A DNA stretch of 64,000 bases from Porphyra umbilicalis (GCA_002049455.2 KV918972.1:1-64000); one strand, 5' to 3'. Positions 1 to 11,615 are shown, counted from the stretch's first letter. Translations and numbers: made by a program. The notes: generated by a model not told the origin, from the letters alone.

Positions 1-2861
1 CCTGTCAGGCTCACTATTGTCAGGCCAGGAGCTGTCACGCCGGTCGGATGTCGTGCGACGGTGCGACAGACTGCATGGGTCCGACGCACTTGGTGCCGTG
101 TCCACGCTCGAGGTCCGGAGAAAAATTGTACTGTAATGTATACCCGAAGACAAGAACCGGAGATGTGGACCAGCGCCATAACCACATCTGGAGCTGTGAT
201 GCTGCACAATATGTGAGCACGTAAGTGACGAGAAGAACGAGTGACGGGGCAAGCTCCTGGAGTGCGGGTTTTCTTTGAGACAGCTCCTCGAGGTGCCAAG
301 CAGCGAGGCACGTCGCCTCTCTATATGCCCCAAGAGAACCTTGGAGGACCACGACAGGCCCAAAACCTCCCTAGCATGCCTATGAACCCCCCTGTCCATT
401 TCAGAAGCACCTAAAGACTGCCATAGGTACCCGGTGTCCGCTCTGCACTGCAGTGTCCATCGAGGCGTCCAAGGGCTGCGACAGCCCACAGGCCCGGCTG
501 CAGCACAACCTCCGCCGACATCTCGCTTGCCCTCATGGGCGACGGGGGCTGGCGGCGGCGGCCATCGGCTGGTGCCAGCGGCGCCGGTGCCGGCGCGGGC
601 CGAGCGCCGGCGGCAGGGCCGGCGGCAGTGGTGGGCAGCCCAGGCGCGTGGGGGGGGGGGTCAGGAGAAGCGGCCCTGAGGGCCTCTGTGAGGCCCCATG
701 CCGGGCATGTGATTGGCCGTCACATTGGCACGTTCGATTGGCACGATGGGCAAGCATGCCAACAGGCCCGTAGGGCCTGGAACGGCGTCTGATCCAGCCC
801 GTGGAGGCCGGTGACCCCTACTTGCCAAGAGATTGCGGCTTTTCCTATGCCTTGCGCGTGGGACGCTTACTCCCCCTCGTCTTGTAATGATCGCTTCGGG
901 GGACTGACATGCATTGAGAGATTTATCTGCATTGATTGGTGACGGCCCGGGTCAATTCCCAAGTGGGGAAATTGGGCCTGGGCGACGGTTTCCGCCCTTT
1001 TCGGACGAAGGGCGACGACGGTGGGAGGCACCGTCGTCGTCGGCAAGTAAACCGTATCTTCATGTCTTGGCGCTTCGATCGGCCCGACTTCCCGGACCTC
1101 GAGTCCCATAGCGGGTGTCGCGCGAGCGGCCCGGACGGCCGTTACTTCCCTCCTCCTGAGGTAACCCCCTGATTGTGGTACTACAAGTGGGGTTGCCGTA
1201 CAGCTCCAGTTGGAAAAACTTGCACTTGAAGGACTTGGGCCGCGTGCCCGAGGTCAGATACCTTCACACCGGGTCGTTGGAGGCACCCATGACACCGGCG
1301 CCACCGTATTGGTGCAGGTGATGCCCCGCAGCAGAGAGGCAGCTGGCGGCTGAGGGGTTGCGTGGATCACAGAGTGGCCACCCCAGTCGTTGTCGCGGCC
1401 AGCGCAACCGTGGCCGTGAGGATGCCACCCGCGCCCGCCGAGGTGGCCACCGCCACCGCCGTGATGGTGACGGTGGTGGCCGGTAGCAGCGTAGTGGCCG
1501 GCAGCGGCGGAGCAGCCGGCGGCGGGGGGGGGGGGGGGGGGAGTGGGCGAGTGGCCGGCAGCAGGGGAGTGGTCGGCAGCGTCAATGTGGCCGGCAGCGA
1601 GGTGGCGGCAGCCAGTGGGGGGGGAGTTCACGGTGAACGAATATCGGGAAGTGGTGGGAAGGCCGACTGTCAGGGTGATTGCTAGCTGGGGGGCGCCACG
1701 GGCGGATGGGACTCGGGGGTTGTCCATTTCTCTCCTCGCCGCCACTGCAACGCTCTTGCCCGTACGGGTGTTGCGCGGCGCATCCAAGGTGCCACACCAC
1801 CACTGTCGTCCGGGTGTAAGCGCTGCCATGGACCAGAAAGGCGACTGGCGGTGCCCCTGGGAGAGGGAGTGGCACTGCTTGTGCCTATGCACAGAGAGCG
1901 CTTGGCCTGCCGCTGTACAAGGCTGTCGGCAGTTGCTATTCCTGTCACAGTGCAAGCAGCGTACAGTGACCGCCGTGACTTGGGCTGGCGGGGGGGTTCG
2001 GGTGAGCGATGTAGTTGTCATGAGGCAATGCAACGTCGCGTGCCTATGGCGTAGGCGTCGTGCTCGCCTGTGGGGCTGGAAACGTACCAGTGGAAAACCA
2101 GGAGGCTGTCAGACGAGACACACGTTGCATCGTTGACATACTAACTACGAAACTTATTTCGCCAATGGTTTCAGAAACCATGGCCGATAATATCTGATAA
2201 ATATCGAGAAAAGAAACAATCAATGATGATTTCTTCGAAATCCTGCAACCCTGGCCGTCGGGCGGATTTGGGTTTGCGTGAGAGTTTCTCCGGTATCGGC
2301 GGCTGCATGTCAACGCGTGGCGCTGTTGCAGTCACAGCCGCGGGCTGCTGTCACCTACAGGTTGTGGAGGTCAAGCTTGGAGGCGCACGCTATGGCCGGC
2401 GGTAGTGGTGCTCGTAAAATTCCATTCCCCGGGGCGTCTTGTTGTGCTTTGACGCCTGTGGGGGATACTGCAGCAGGACACCCCGTGACACAGGTGGTTG
2501 TCGCCTGTGTGCGCCTCGGCAGCGACCTTTTGCGGTCCTTGAAAGGAGCCCTCGGTATGGGCGAAACCTGTGTCAGTCCAGGGCATGGAGGATGAAGCAA
2601 GTTTCTTTTTCTACCCCGCGGGTAGGGTCTCTCGACGCCTCCCCACTATGGTGGCTGGCCAGAGGAGGCGTGCGGGAAAGGGTCAGTTCCAAACGTCCAG
2701 CAGCACCGTACGCAACAAGGTCTCGACACTGGCATGCAGGGATGCCCGTCACGGGACAGGATGCAGCGACCACACTGGGCACACTGGCCGCCATCGCCGC
2801 CCCCTGCACGGCGCCGCTCGTCGCCTGGTGCGCACCCGCACGGCCGTGGCGGGTGTGTCTT
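1..2861. other. Interval with no supported gene
   Basis: Mixed-composition DNA with only short overlapping reading frames and no recognisable domain. Besides the 18-bp minisatellite listed separately, I see a 17-bp hairpin sequence near 2166-2182 (ATGGTTTCAGAAACCAT) next to an AT-rich patch at 2150-2230. No gene is claimed. Confidence 0.5.
1476..1604 (+). repeat. 18-bp GC minisatellite
   Basis: About seven degenerate copies of an 18-bp unit close to GTGGCCGGCAGCGGCGGA, interrupted by a G run near 1527-1540. Read on the plus strand the unit gives a six-residue repeat of the form VAGSxx within a 107-codon open frame (1362-1685). Whether that frame is translated cannot be told; I treat it as a repeat. 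Confidence 0.6.
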
Positions 2862-3133
2862 GGCTCACCGGCCGCCCGCGCGGGCGCGACGGCGCGGCGC
2901 CCCCCCACGCCACCGATGCGGCTGGGAGGACGGGTGGCGGCGCGCACGACCCGCCGCCGCCCGCCGTGCGGCGCGCTGCCCCGCCGGCGCGTCGCGCGCG
3001 CGCCGCCGCCGCCGCCGCCGCCGCGCCGCGGCGGCGCGCGGCCAACGGCGCGGCAACGGCGCGCGGCGGGCGGCGGGGCGGCACGGCGACGGGACCCCCC
3101 GGGGGGGTGCCACTTGATGTGGTGCCACGCGTC

Positions 3134-3166
<33 letters not shown>

Positions 3167-4600
3167 CCCGCCGCCGCCGCCCCGCCCGCCGCCACGCCCC
3201 GGTCGCGCCGCTCGGCCGCACCGCGCGACGGGCGCGGCGACGTGGCGGACCGCCACGTCGCCGGCGGGGCGGTCGCGCCGGCGGCGCGCGCGCGGCGGCG
3301 CCCTGCCGTTGCGGTTGCCGACCCAAACGCACCGCGGGCGGGCGGGGGGAGCCGCGGGGCGCCCGGGGGGGGGGGTGGGGGGGGGGGTTGCGCCGGATCG
3401 CGCGGAAACGGGCGCGCCCCCCCCGCCCCGGCGTTGCACTCGAGGGCGGGGCGCGGGCGGGGCGGCGGCGCGGGCGCCGCCGGCGCCCCCCCCGCCCCCC
3501 CACCCCACCCACGGCCCGCCGCGGCGGCGCCGCGGCGGCGCACCCGACCGGGGCGGCGGCGGCGGCGGGCGTGTGGGCGACCCCCCCCCCCACGGCGCGC
3601 GCGGCCGCCCGCGGCGCTGCTTCCACCCCCCCCCCGCGCGCCACTGAGATTATCTCGGGGGCGCGGGCGAGCCGGGGCCACCCCCCCCCCCCCGCTCCCA
3701 CGCGCGTGGCGCGCCGCCCCGCGCCGCCGCGCGGCGCCTCCACTCGCAGCGTGGCGGGGAAGGCACCCCCCCCCCTCCCCCCCCCCCGCCGCGGGGCGCG
3801 CCCGCGCCCCGCCCCCGCCCGGCCGCGCCCCCCCCGCGGCGCCGTCCCCCGGTGCGCGGCGCCCCCCGGGGCGGCCGCCGCCGGCGCGGCGGGGGGGGGG
3901 GCGCACCCCCCCCCGCGCCACCCGTAAACGGCGCGCAACGCACGGGGGGGGGGGGGCGCCGCCGCGCGCGGCGGGCGCCAACCCCCCCGCGCCGCGCGCG
4001 CGCGCGCGCGCGCGCGCCCGACGCGGCGGACACTCGGTCGGGCCCCCCCCTTCCCCCCTCCCCCCCCCGCTCCCCCCGCGCGCCGCGGCGGTGCCACGGC
4101 CGCCGGCCGCGCCGCCGCCGCCGTCACCACCGCCGCCGCCGTCGGGGGCGGGGGGGCGGCGGTCGGGTGGCGGCGCGGGCGGCGGCGGGGCGGGGCACTC
4201 CCCCCGGGGTGCCGCCGGCCGCCCCCCGGGCGCCACGTAGGCGCGCGCGCGCGCCCGCGCCCCCTCCCCGCCGTGCGTGCGGTCGGCGGGGCGGCGGCGG
4301 CGGCGCGCCGCCGCCCCTGCCGCTGCCACGCGGGCGTGGGGTGGCGCGGGGGGGGGGGGGACGCGCCGCGGGCGGCGGCCGAGTGGGCCCCGCGGGCGGG
4401 GGCGGGGGCGCGGCGCGGCCGCCCCGCCGCCCCGCCGGGGCGCGCCCGCGCGCGCGCGCGCGCGCCCGCCGTCGGGGGGCGGGCGGCGGGCGCGCGCCGG
4501 CGCGGGCGCGCGCCCGTTTTTTTGTTTTTTGGGCGGGGGGGGGGCGCACGCCGGCGGCGCCGCCGTGGTGCCGCCCGCCCCCCCCCCCTCCACCGCCGTG
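2862..4600. other. Near A/T-free GC island with Z-DNA-prone tracts
   Basis: About 1.7 kb in which A and T almost vanish. It contains (CCG)n/(CGG)n triplet tracts (about 3003-3035 and 3139-3185), many C and G runs of 8 or more, and an alternating (CG)n tract near 3992-4018 with a second near 4450-4468. All six frames are open for long stretches only because stop codons need A/T, so the long proteins they encode are not evidence of genes. It lies directly upstream of the BTB-MATH gene and may include its promoter and 5' UTR. Confidence 0.6.
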
Positions 4601-4699
4601 CGCGTCTGTCGGTCACCACCTCCCCACCGCCGTTGGCACCGTCTTGCCGCGTCGCTCCCCCCCCCCCCACCCCCCCCCCCCGCCGCGGTCGCGGCGGCG

Positions 4700-5719
4700 A
4701 TGGACGTCCCCCCCGGCGGGGAGCCGCCCCCCCCCCCCCCCCCCCCCCTGCTCAACCCCCCCCCCCCCCCCCCCCCCCTCGCCCTCGCCGCGCCCGCCGG
4801 CGGGGGCGACGGCCCCCCCCCCCCCCCTGTCGACCCCCCCCCCCCCCACCCGCGCCACCAGCACCCCCCCCACCCCCCCCCCCCCCGGGCACCCTCAGCG
4901 CCCCCGACGACCTCCGCGGCATCCTCCGCTCCATGCGCGGGGACGTGGCGCTGCGGGGCCTCTGCGACCTCACCCTCCACGTCGGCCCGCGCTCCTTTGC
5001 GGTCCACCGGGCGGTGCTTGCGGCCGCCTCCCCCGTCTTTCGTGCCATGTTTGTCGGCCCCATGGTCGAGGCCGGCGCGGCGGCGGTGCGCCTCCACGGC
5101 GTGCACCCCGCCTCCATGGCCGTCGCCCTCGAGTTTATCTACACGGCGGCGGCGGCGCTGGGGGGCGTCGCCGACGCCCTCCGCGCCCTCGGCGCCGCGC
5201 GCATGTACCACCTCGGCACCCTCGAGGCGTGGGTGGAGGCGTACCTCGTCGGCCGCCTCGGGCCGGCCAACGCGGGGCGCCTGTGGGGGTGGCAGAGGTC
5301 TACTCCCTGGGGGGCTTGCGTGCTGCCGCAGAGGCGTACATGCGGTCCCACTTTGGGGCGGTGACGCGCGGGCCCGAGTGGCCCCGCTATGAGGGGGGGC
5401 TCGTCCTCCGCCTCCTCCGCGCAGACGACTTGACCGTCTGCTCCGAGGTCGACGTCTTTGACGCCATCGTGCGGTGGGTGGCCGCGCGGCAGCGGCGGGA
5501 GCGCCGCCGCCGCCGCCGCCGCCGCGCGGGGGGGGGGGGGGGGGGTGGGGGGGAGGGGGGGCCATGGCCACGGCCGACGCCGGCCGCGGCGGCGGCGGTG
5601 GCGGCGGCGGGGGCTCGGGCACCCGCGCGCGCGCCGGCGGCCGCTGGTGCGGCTCGTCGAGTGAGGCCGACGACGACGCGGTGGGCGGCGGCGGCGGCGG
5701 CGGCGTCGACGCCGACGGC

Positions 5720-5750
<31 letters not shown>

Positions 5751-6743
5751 GGGCGTCGCTGTCGGCGGACAGTGGCGGCACGAGCGACGGCAGCGGCGGC
5801 GACGGCGGGGGCGTCGACGGGGCCGACGCAGACGGCGGCGACGACGCCATGGACGACGCCGACGGCGCGTCGACGCCCGTGCGCTCCCCGCCGCCGTCCC
5901 CCGCGCCGCCGCCCCCGTCGGCGCGGCGGCTGCGGTCGGGGCGGGCGCGGGGGGGGGGGGGGGGCCGCCGCCCCCCACGCCGCGCCCATGGTCGCCACCC
6001 CCGCCGCGGCGGCGGCGCCCGCGGCGCCCGCCGCCGTGTCGCCGCCCCCGCACTTTGCGGCGCCCGCCGCGGCGGCGGCGGCGGCGGCGGCGGCCGCCGA
6101 CGCCGACACGGCCATGCACCCCGGCGGGGCGGCGACGGTCCCCCGCGGGGCGGGGGGCGGCGGCGGCGGGGGCGCCCCCCCCCCCCCCCCTTCCTCCCCC
6201 CCCCCTCCCGCCGTCCCCCGCGTCCCCCCCCCCCCCCCCCACCGCCCTCACGCTACCCGCCCTCCTCACCCACCTGCGCCTCCCCGCGCTCTCCCACACG
6301 GACCTCTTGTACCTGGCGGCGACCCCCGCGGCGGCGACCTGCCCGCCCTTTGCATCCGCGCTCCTGGGCGCGATTGTCGCGCACACGTCCCCCCCCCCCC
6401 CGTCCCGTCGCTCCTCGCGTTGAACGCGCACCTCAAGCCCCACCCCCGCCGCGCGCCCGTCTACTCCTTTTCGTTTGTGTTGCGCGGCGCGTCGGGGGCG
6501 GCGCTCGCCGCCGCCGCCGACGATGAGGAGGTCGTCCGCTCCCCGTGGGCGCCCGACCCAGTGCCGGGGGGGAACCGCCTGTGGCGGTTAAAGGCGTACC
6601 CGGCGGGGTATGGCAAGGCCCGCGACGCTTTTTTTAGCATTTACCTCCAGGCGCGGGCGGCTGACTCGGGGGGGGGGGGGGGGGGGTCGGCGAAGACGGC
6701 GCCGCCCCCGCGGCGGGCGCGCCCGCGGCCGCCGCCGCCGCGG

Positions 6744-6777
<34 letters not shown>

Positions 6778-7072
6778 GGGGGACGGGGCGGCCGGCGGCG
6801 GCGGCGGCGACGGGGCGGGGGCGGCGGCGGTGGCGGCGGCGGCACCCCCCCCGCCCCCGCTGTCGCTCGACGCCTCCTTTGACATATGGGTGTTGAACCG
6901 GCGGGACGTGGCCGCGTCGGTCGTCTACTCGTCGCGGCACACGTTTACGCCCTCCTCGGACCACTGGGGCTTCCACCGGGCGCTCGCGCTCGGGCGGCTG
7001 CGGTCGGCGCGGGAGGGGTTTTGGGATGAGGGCACCGACAGCGTCGTTGTCGGCGCCAACGTGTACTTTTGA
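4700..7072 (+). CDS. BTB-BACK-MATH domain protein (frame broken at G/C runs)
   Basis: Proteins of this type usually act as substrate adaptors of cullin-3 ubiquitin ligases: BTB binds cullin-3 and MATH binds the substrate. The chosen start is the ATG at 4700 (GGCGATGG), followed by a proline-rich leader. A classic BTB domain lies at about 4895-5290, with DLTLHVG, FAVHRAVLAAASPVF and FIYTA. BACK-like sequence follows (VAEVYSLGGLRAAAEAYM; VDVFDAIVRWVAA) and is interrupted by a long Asp/Gly/Ser-rich acidic insert at about 5560-5900, then resumes near 6240-6390. A MATH/TRAF-like domain is split by an Ala-rich insert: LWRLKAYPAGYG near 6580, then WGFHRAL and the end VVVGANVYF near 6965-7069. Each of about seven frame changes falls at a G or C run (4880, 5297, 5528, 5949, 6223, 6389, 6668). 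BTB first and MATH last is the reverse of plant BPM proteins. Domains are confident; the exact protein is not. Confidence 0.75.
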
Positions 7073-7607
7073 CGGCCGGGGGGGGGGGGGGGGGCGGGGG
7101 GGGGGGGGGGGGGGGTAGGGGTTGGGGGGGGGGGGCGTTGACAGGGCACTGGTAGAAACGGGGGTGGGGCCTGTGGGGGGGTGCACGCCGCCGGGGGGGG
7201 GCGCCCCCGCGTGCCGGGGGCGTCGGCACGATGCGCGCGGCGCGGTCGGGGGGGCGGTCGGCGCGCGCGCGCGCCGGCGGCGACGAAACTCTTTTTGTTG
7301 TGTGCGTGTCGCCGTCGGCGCGTGGGCGGGGGCGGTGTCCGCGTTGGGGTGTGCGGCAGCCGCCCGGCACCCCACCGACCCGCGTCGCCGCGGGTCTGTG
7401 GGGCGCCCGCGACGTGGGGCGGCGGCCGCGGCGTCAGGAGCGGGCGCCACGCCCTGACGGTCGCACGCCGACCGCGGTGCGGCGGGCGCCGCCACCGCCC
7501 GACGTACACCATAGCCGCCGGCGGGCTGCCCGCTGGCCGCCGCCGACCACGGCGTGGTGCCCTGACGACGAAAACGCTAAGTTTAGCGTCCACAGTTCCA
7601 CATGAGA
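7073..7607. other. 3' flank with long G runs
   Basis: Directly after the BTB-MATH stop come G runs broken by single C or T bases (7079-7132), then GC-rich sequence with no domain-bearing frame. Probably 3' UTR and intergenic DNA. Confidence 0.5.
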
Positions 7608-7615
7608 CCCCCGTG

Positions 7616-8514
7616 TAGGCTGGTTGAGTGCGCCCCGATTTTCGGGGCGCTGGTGCATAATGCGCCCCTGAGCGCCCTTTGAGCGCTCAGTGCGCCCTGA
7701 GCGCCCCTCAGGCGCCCGTTGTAGCACCCATAAATAATCAGGTAGCCCCCTCTTGTTCTTGCGTTTTGACTGTGTTTCGTGGAAACTAGAGACCATCTGT
7801 GAATTTCTCCATGCATGTGAAAGAAGGACTGTTGACGGTCATCCACAAGCCCCGATGTGTCTGCGTGCCGCCCACAGCGACAGCTCCCAAGGACAAACAA
7901 GAGAACAGCTGAACATGTTCCAGGTGGTGATGTAGACAACCAGACCGTTGGGCCATGAGGACAAGAAACACACGCACACCATACACAGTCAGGCCGAACT
8001 ATTCACGTCTGCAGCCTTGACCAAGTACAGTGCGTTCTCGTTATAAGAGAATCGTTTACAAAAGAATATGGGTCGCGAGTCTTCCATTCCAGACCGTGTG
8101 GGCCACTTTTTGTTCATATTGAGCCGAATCAGCTGTCTCTTATAACGAGAACGCACTGTATGTATCCTTGCCAAAGATGTCTTGCAGTCGTGGGAGGTGG
8201 TTGAGAAGGATGCTGCTGCTCTGGCGCCAAGACGAGGGCCATCGCTGCTGCCATGGCCACCTCCCGACGGGCCCTTCCCGCCGTACCGCTGGGGCAGCTG
8301 CAGCCAGGGCTGCTGCGCCCATAGAGGCAGCAGACAGAGTCGTCGGGCTCTCGGTCGACCGCGTAGTAAAAAATCTTACGACAATTATTATTCAGGGCGC
8401 CCATCAAAGCGCCCAGGAAACCGTGGGCGCTGGGCGCTCGAGCGCCCTCTGAGCGCCCATTGAGCGCCTAAAATGCGCCCAAATAGAGCGCCCCAGGCGC
8501 ACTCAACAACCCTA
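7616..8514. mobile_element. hAT-like non-autonomous DNA transposon, 899 bp
   Basis: Terminal inverted repeats of 19 bp match at 17 positions: TAGGCTGGTTGAGTGCGCC at 7616-7634 and the reverse complement of 8496-8514 (TAGGGTTGTTGAGTGCGCC). An identical 8-bp duplication CCCCCGTG flanks both sides (7608-7615 and 8515-8522). An 8-bp duplication with ends beginning TAGGG is typical of the hAT superfamily. Both subterminal regions (about 7630-7720 and 8393-8500) are packed with GCGCCC/GAGCGCCC motifs in opposite orientation, resembling the subterminal transposase-binding repeats of hAT elements. No transposase frame is present, so it would need one supplied in trans. A second inverted-repeat element is nested inside. 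Confidence 0.88.
8028..8158. mobile_element. Nested Tc1/mariner/pogo-like MITE, 131 bp
   Basis: Perfect inverted repeats end the unit: CAGTGCGTTCTCGTTATAAG and onward to 8050 on the left, mirrored at 8136-8158, with TA immediately outside on both sides (8026-8027 and 8159-8160). Counting the TA, the perfect match is 25 bp. TA duplication and CAGT ends with a CTCGTTATAA core fit the Tc1/mariner/pogo group. It carries no gene and lies within the hAT-like element, so it inserted later. Confidence 0.85.
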
Positions 8515-8596
8515 CCCCCGTGGCGGGACACACGCGCCGCCGCCGCCACCCCTACCACCGCCGGCGCGTGCGCGCGTGCCCCCCCCCGCCCCCGCC

Positions 8597-10930
8597 TCAC
8601 TCAGCGGTCAGTACGAGCTCCCCCCGGTTGCCAATGCCGTCCACCACCACCTCCCCCGCCGCGTCGAGCGTGCGCACCGTGAGCACCCCCCCCCCCGCCG
8701 ACACGCGCACGGCCATAACGTTGGGCGTGTCGACGGCGGAAAATTTGACCGGGCGCCCCCCCGCCGCCGCGTCGGCCCCCCCCGCGCCCGGCTGCAAGTG
8801 CCCATTCGCCCCGTACTTGTACAGAAAGGCGGTGAGCGGCGCCGCCAGCGGGCCCGCCGCCGCCCCAAACGTCGACCGCCCGACCGGGCCGGTCGTCACC
8901 TCGTGGATGGGTGGGGTGCGCCCCGGGTTGACGCGCGAGAAAATCGACGCGTGCACGTCGCCGACGAGGAAGAGCACGTTGGCAATGCCCGCCCCCTCAA
9001 TGTGGGCGAGCACCTCGGCGCGCTCCCGCCAGTACCCCTCCCACCGGTCGGCGGGGGCGGCGAACCACTCGAGGATTTGCACGGACGAGACGACGACCTT
9101 CCACGTGGCGGCGCTCGCGGCGAGGCCGTCGAGGAGCCACGCCTTTTGGGGCGCGCCGAGGAGGCTCGCGTGCGCGTCGCGGAGCGTCGGGGGCGCCGCC
9201 GGCGCTGCCGGCGGCGGCAGCGCCGCACACAAGGCCGCAATGATCCCATTGGCGGGGGCGCACAGGTCCGCGGCCGTGACGTTGGGCGGCAGGACGGGCA
9301 GCAGCCCGACCGCCGGCGTCGGCGGGTCGCGGTACTGGCGGAGGTCCGTGAGGAACACCTCGACGTGGCGGCCGACGCGGAATTTGCGAAAGAGGCGGCG
9401 GGCGGGGTCGGGCAAGCCCCCCACGGGGTCGGCCGCGGCGAGGGCGGCGGCGGGCGGCAGGGCGTTCATTTCAAAGAGCGCTTGGTAGCCGTAGAGGTAG
9501 TAGGCTTGCATCAAGTGGGGGGGACCACGTCGACGACGGGGAGGGGGTGCCCCTGCCGGGTGGGAAGACTTCCTGGATGGTCCGCGGGTCCCCGCCATTG
9601 CCGGCATAATTGTCGTTGACTGTGGCCGTGCGGGTGGGGGGGGGAGGGCACACGTGCGCCGACGGTCACGGTGAACAGGTCAGGTTAGTGGCTCGCCTAG
9701 AGAGCACAACAAGCAGACGCCAGTGCCACCAGACGCGTCGCGCTCCCTCCAGGCTACGTTTGGCCCACGGCTGCCCCGCCTCTCGCGAGCCCCCCGCCCG
9801 TACCGTGGTGGTCGTCAATGGACGTAAAGATGGGAATCTGGCGCTGCATGTCTGGGAACCCCGCCGACGTGTAGACCGCGTCCCGCTGGTCCGCGTACAA
9901 CGAGCGGTAGTAGTCGAGCGACGGCGTCGGCGCCGCGCAGCAGCGGTCAACCTCCGTGTAGTTTTTGCCCCTCAGCCAAAAGCGGTCGGCGTAGACAGAG
10001 TCGCCTGTGGGGCAAAATCAAGCGGGGCAGGCGCGGGTCGGAGGCGTCAATCAAGGGCAGCGCGCACGGCACAACAAGAGTCAGAGCACCAAAACGCAGG
10101 CGAGCGGGTCAGTCGCGGCCGCTCAGCCGCGGAGCACGGGTGCACTCCGTCATGGCAATCATTTGTCACCTTTTGGCTTCTTGAACCAGCACGCCGCGCA
10201 GGCACTCGCCTCCCTGCCCGACCGTGTCAGAGCACATCCAACAACAGCTGCCCCAACGAGCTGAGTCCCGCGTACCGTTTTGCAGCACAAACGCATAGTC
10301 TGACCCCGGCGCGGTCAAGTTGCCGAGCACCCCCGCGACCGGGTAGGGGTTCTCATTCGCGCAGCTGATGTGGAGGAAGGCCACCTCTCCCTCCTCCTCT
10401 GGCGGCGGCAGCGTCCGAAAGGTGCCCGTCGGGCTCGTCACCCCACTCTCCGCCACAAACTCGTACGCATAGTCCGTCGCGGGCGTCAAGCCGTCGAGAA
10501 ACACCTTGGCGATGTACGCGCCGGGGTAGACGCGCGGGTCGACGCCGACGTACGCGCGCGCGACGACGGTCGTGTGGAGGACGGTGCCGGCCGTGCAGCG
10601 ACTGCCGCCGCCGCCGCCGCCCCCGCAGCCGCCGCCGCCGCCACCGCCGCCGCCGCCAGAGGCGCCAGGCGCGACCGTGCACACCCGCACCGTCACATTG
10701 GAGGTGAGGGCGAGAAAGGGCGGGGACCGACACCCGGCTTGGGAGACGGACGCTTGGATGATGGCAGTCGTTGGGGAAACGTCCCCAGACTGCATGGCAA
10801 AGGTGCAGGGGAGGGCGGCAGACGCGCCGGTGGGGAGGAGGAGGGCCAAGGCCGCCAGGGCGGCGGCGGCGGCGGCCGCCGCCACCGCCGCCGCCGCCGA
10901 GGCCACGGCTACGTGGCCGGCGCGTGCCAT
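8597..10930 (-). CDS. phoD: Secreted PhoD-like metallophosphatase (three exons)
   Basis: PhoD enzymes are metal-dependent phosphomono/diesterases, often released for phosphate scavenging. Exons by inspection: 10930-10276, 10004-9804 and 9619-8597. Intron 10005-10275 (271 nt) and intron 9620-9803 (184 nt) both begin GTACG and end CAG. The ATG at 10930 opens an Ala-rich hydrophobic signal peptide (about residues 1-41, ending GASAA). Exon 1 holds the N-terminal PhoD domain (QSGDVSPTTAIIQA). The exon 1-2 junction rebuilds NGDSVYADRFW, and the exon 2-3 junction rebuilds the metal-site motif DDHHVNDNY. Later come LGAPQKAWLLDG and FLVGDVHAS, typical of the family. The three exons add up to one base more than a multiple of three, and frame is lost at a C7 run (9517-9523 on the plus strand); six Cs would keep it open. 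Family call is strong. Confidence 0.85.
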
Positions 10931-11615
10931 GGCGGGTGGGCGGGCGGGAGGGGAGCCGGAGGGGGAGGGGCGCGACGGTGAGAGGGAGTTGGGGAGCCTC
11001 AGCCGCCGCCGGCTCTGAGCGACACGTGAGGGGGCAGCGGCGGGGGCGGGGTCGGCAGCCACAGCGGATGGCCGACGCGGCACCGTCTGGCCATCGGCAG
11101 AGCAGAGGCGGCGCGGCCTCTTGAACGGTCGCCCGCGTCTAGATGCAGTCTTGTCACCCGCCCTGCGGGCCCGCAGGACAGACGTTGGATTGAGCTCGAG
11201 GGTGGTGGACGTGGGATGCGGTGGCGACAGCCATAGAGGGCCAAGGAGCGGGATTCATACCGCACGATCTCGACTGATGACCAAGATCAACGGGGCTGGT
11301 GAGCGATGGCACGACTGGCAGCAGCTGACAGCCAATGCACTCGTTGGTTCTGTGGACAATGAAACGGGAATGGAATCCGGAGCAAAGATGCTGAATCCAT
11401 GTTTTGGCGAGCCCCCAGAATTGCAAGTAAATACACCACATAATTAAAAAATCCGCTCATGATCCGCCGCGTTCGTCTCCATCACCGACTCGTCCACGGT
11501 CATCGCCGGCCTCATCGACGTTCACGCCGTGGCGGCGCCGCCCTTGGACATCCCCCGTTCGTGCCGTTCCGAGGCCGCCTCGCCGTTTCTCTGCATTGTC
11601 GAGGCGCTTTCCGCC
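10931..11615. promoter_or_regulatory. Divergent intergenic region, PhoD and RRP41
   Basis: 685 bp separate two genes transcribed away from each other, so both promoters should lie here. The half nearer RRP41 has an AT-rich patch (about 11435-11455, AATTAAAAAATC). I could not identify a convincing TATA box or operator. Some of it is probably 5' UTR. Confidence 0.4.

Noticed and set aside
2749..5850. A 1,033-codon minus-strand open frame
   Set aside because: It runs through DNA almost free of A/T, encodes only Pro/Ala/Gly/Arg low complexity and opposes the BTB domain. Openness is explained by composition.
11529..11615. Upstream ATG at 11529 as the RRP41 start
   Set aside because: The added 29 residues have no counterpart in the family, and the ATG at 11616 has a better start context (GCCATGG).
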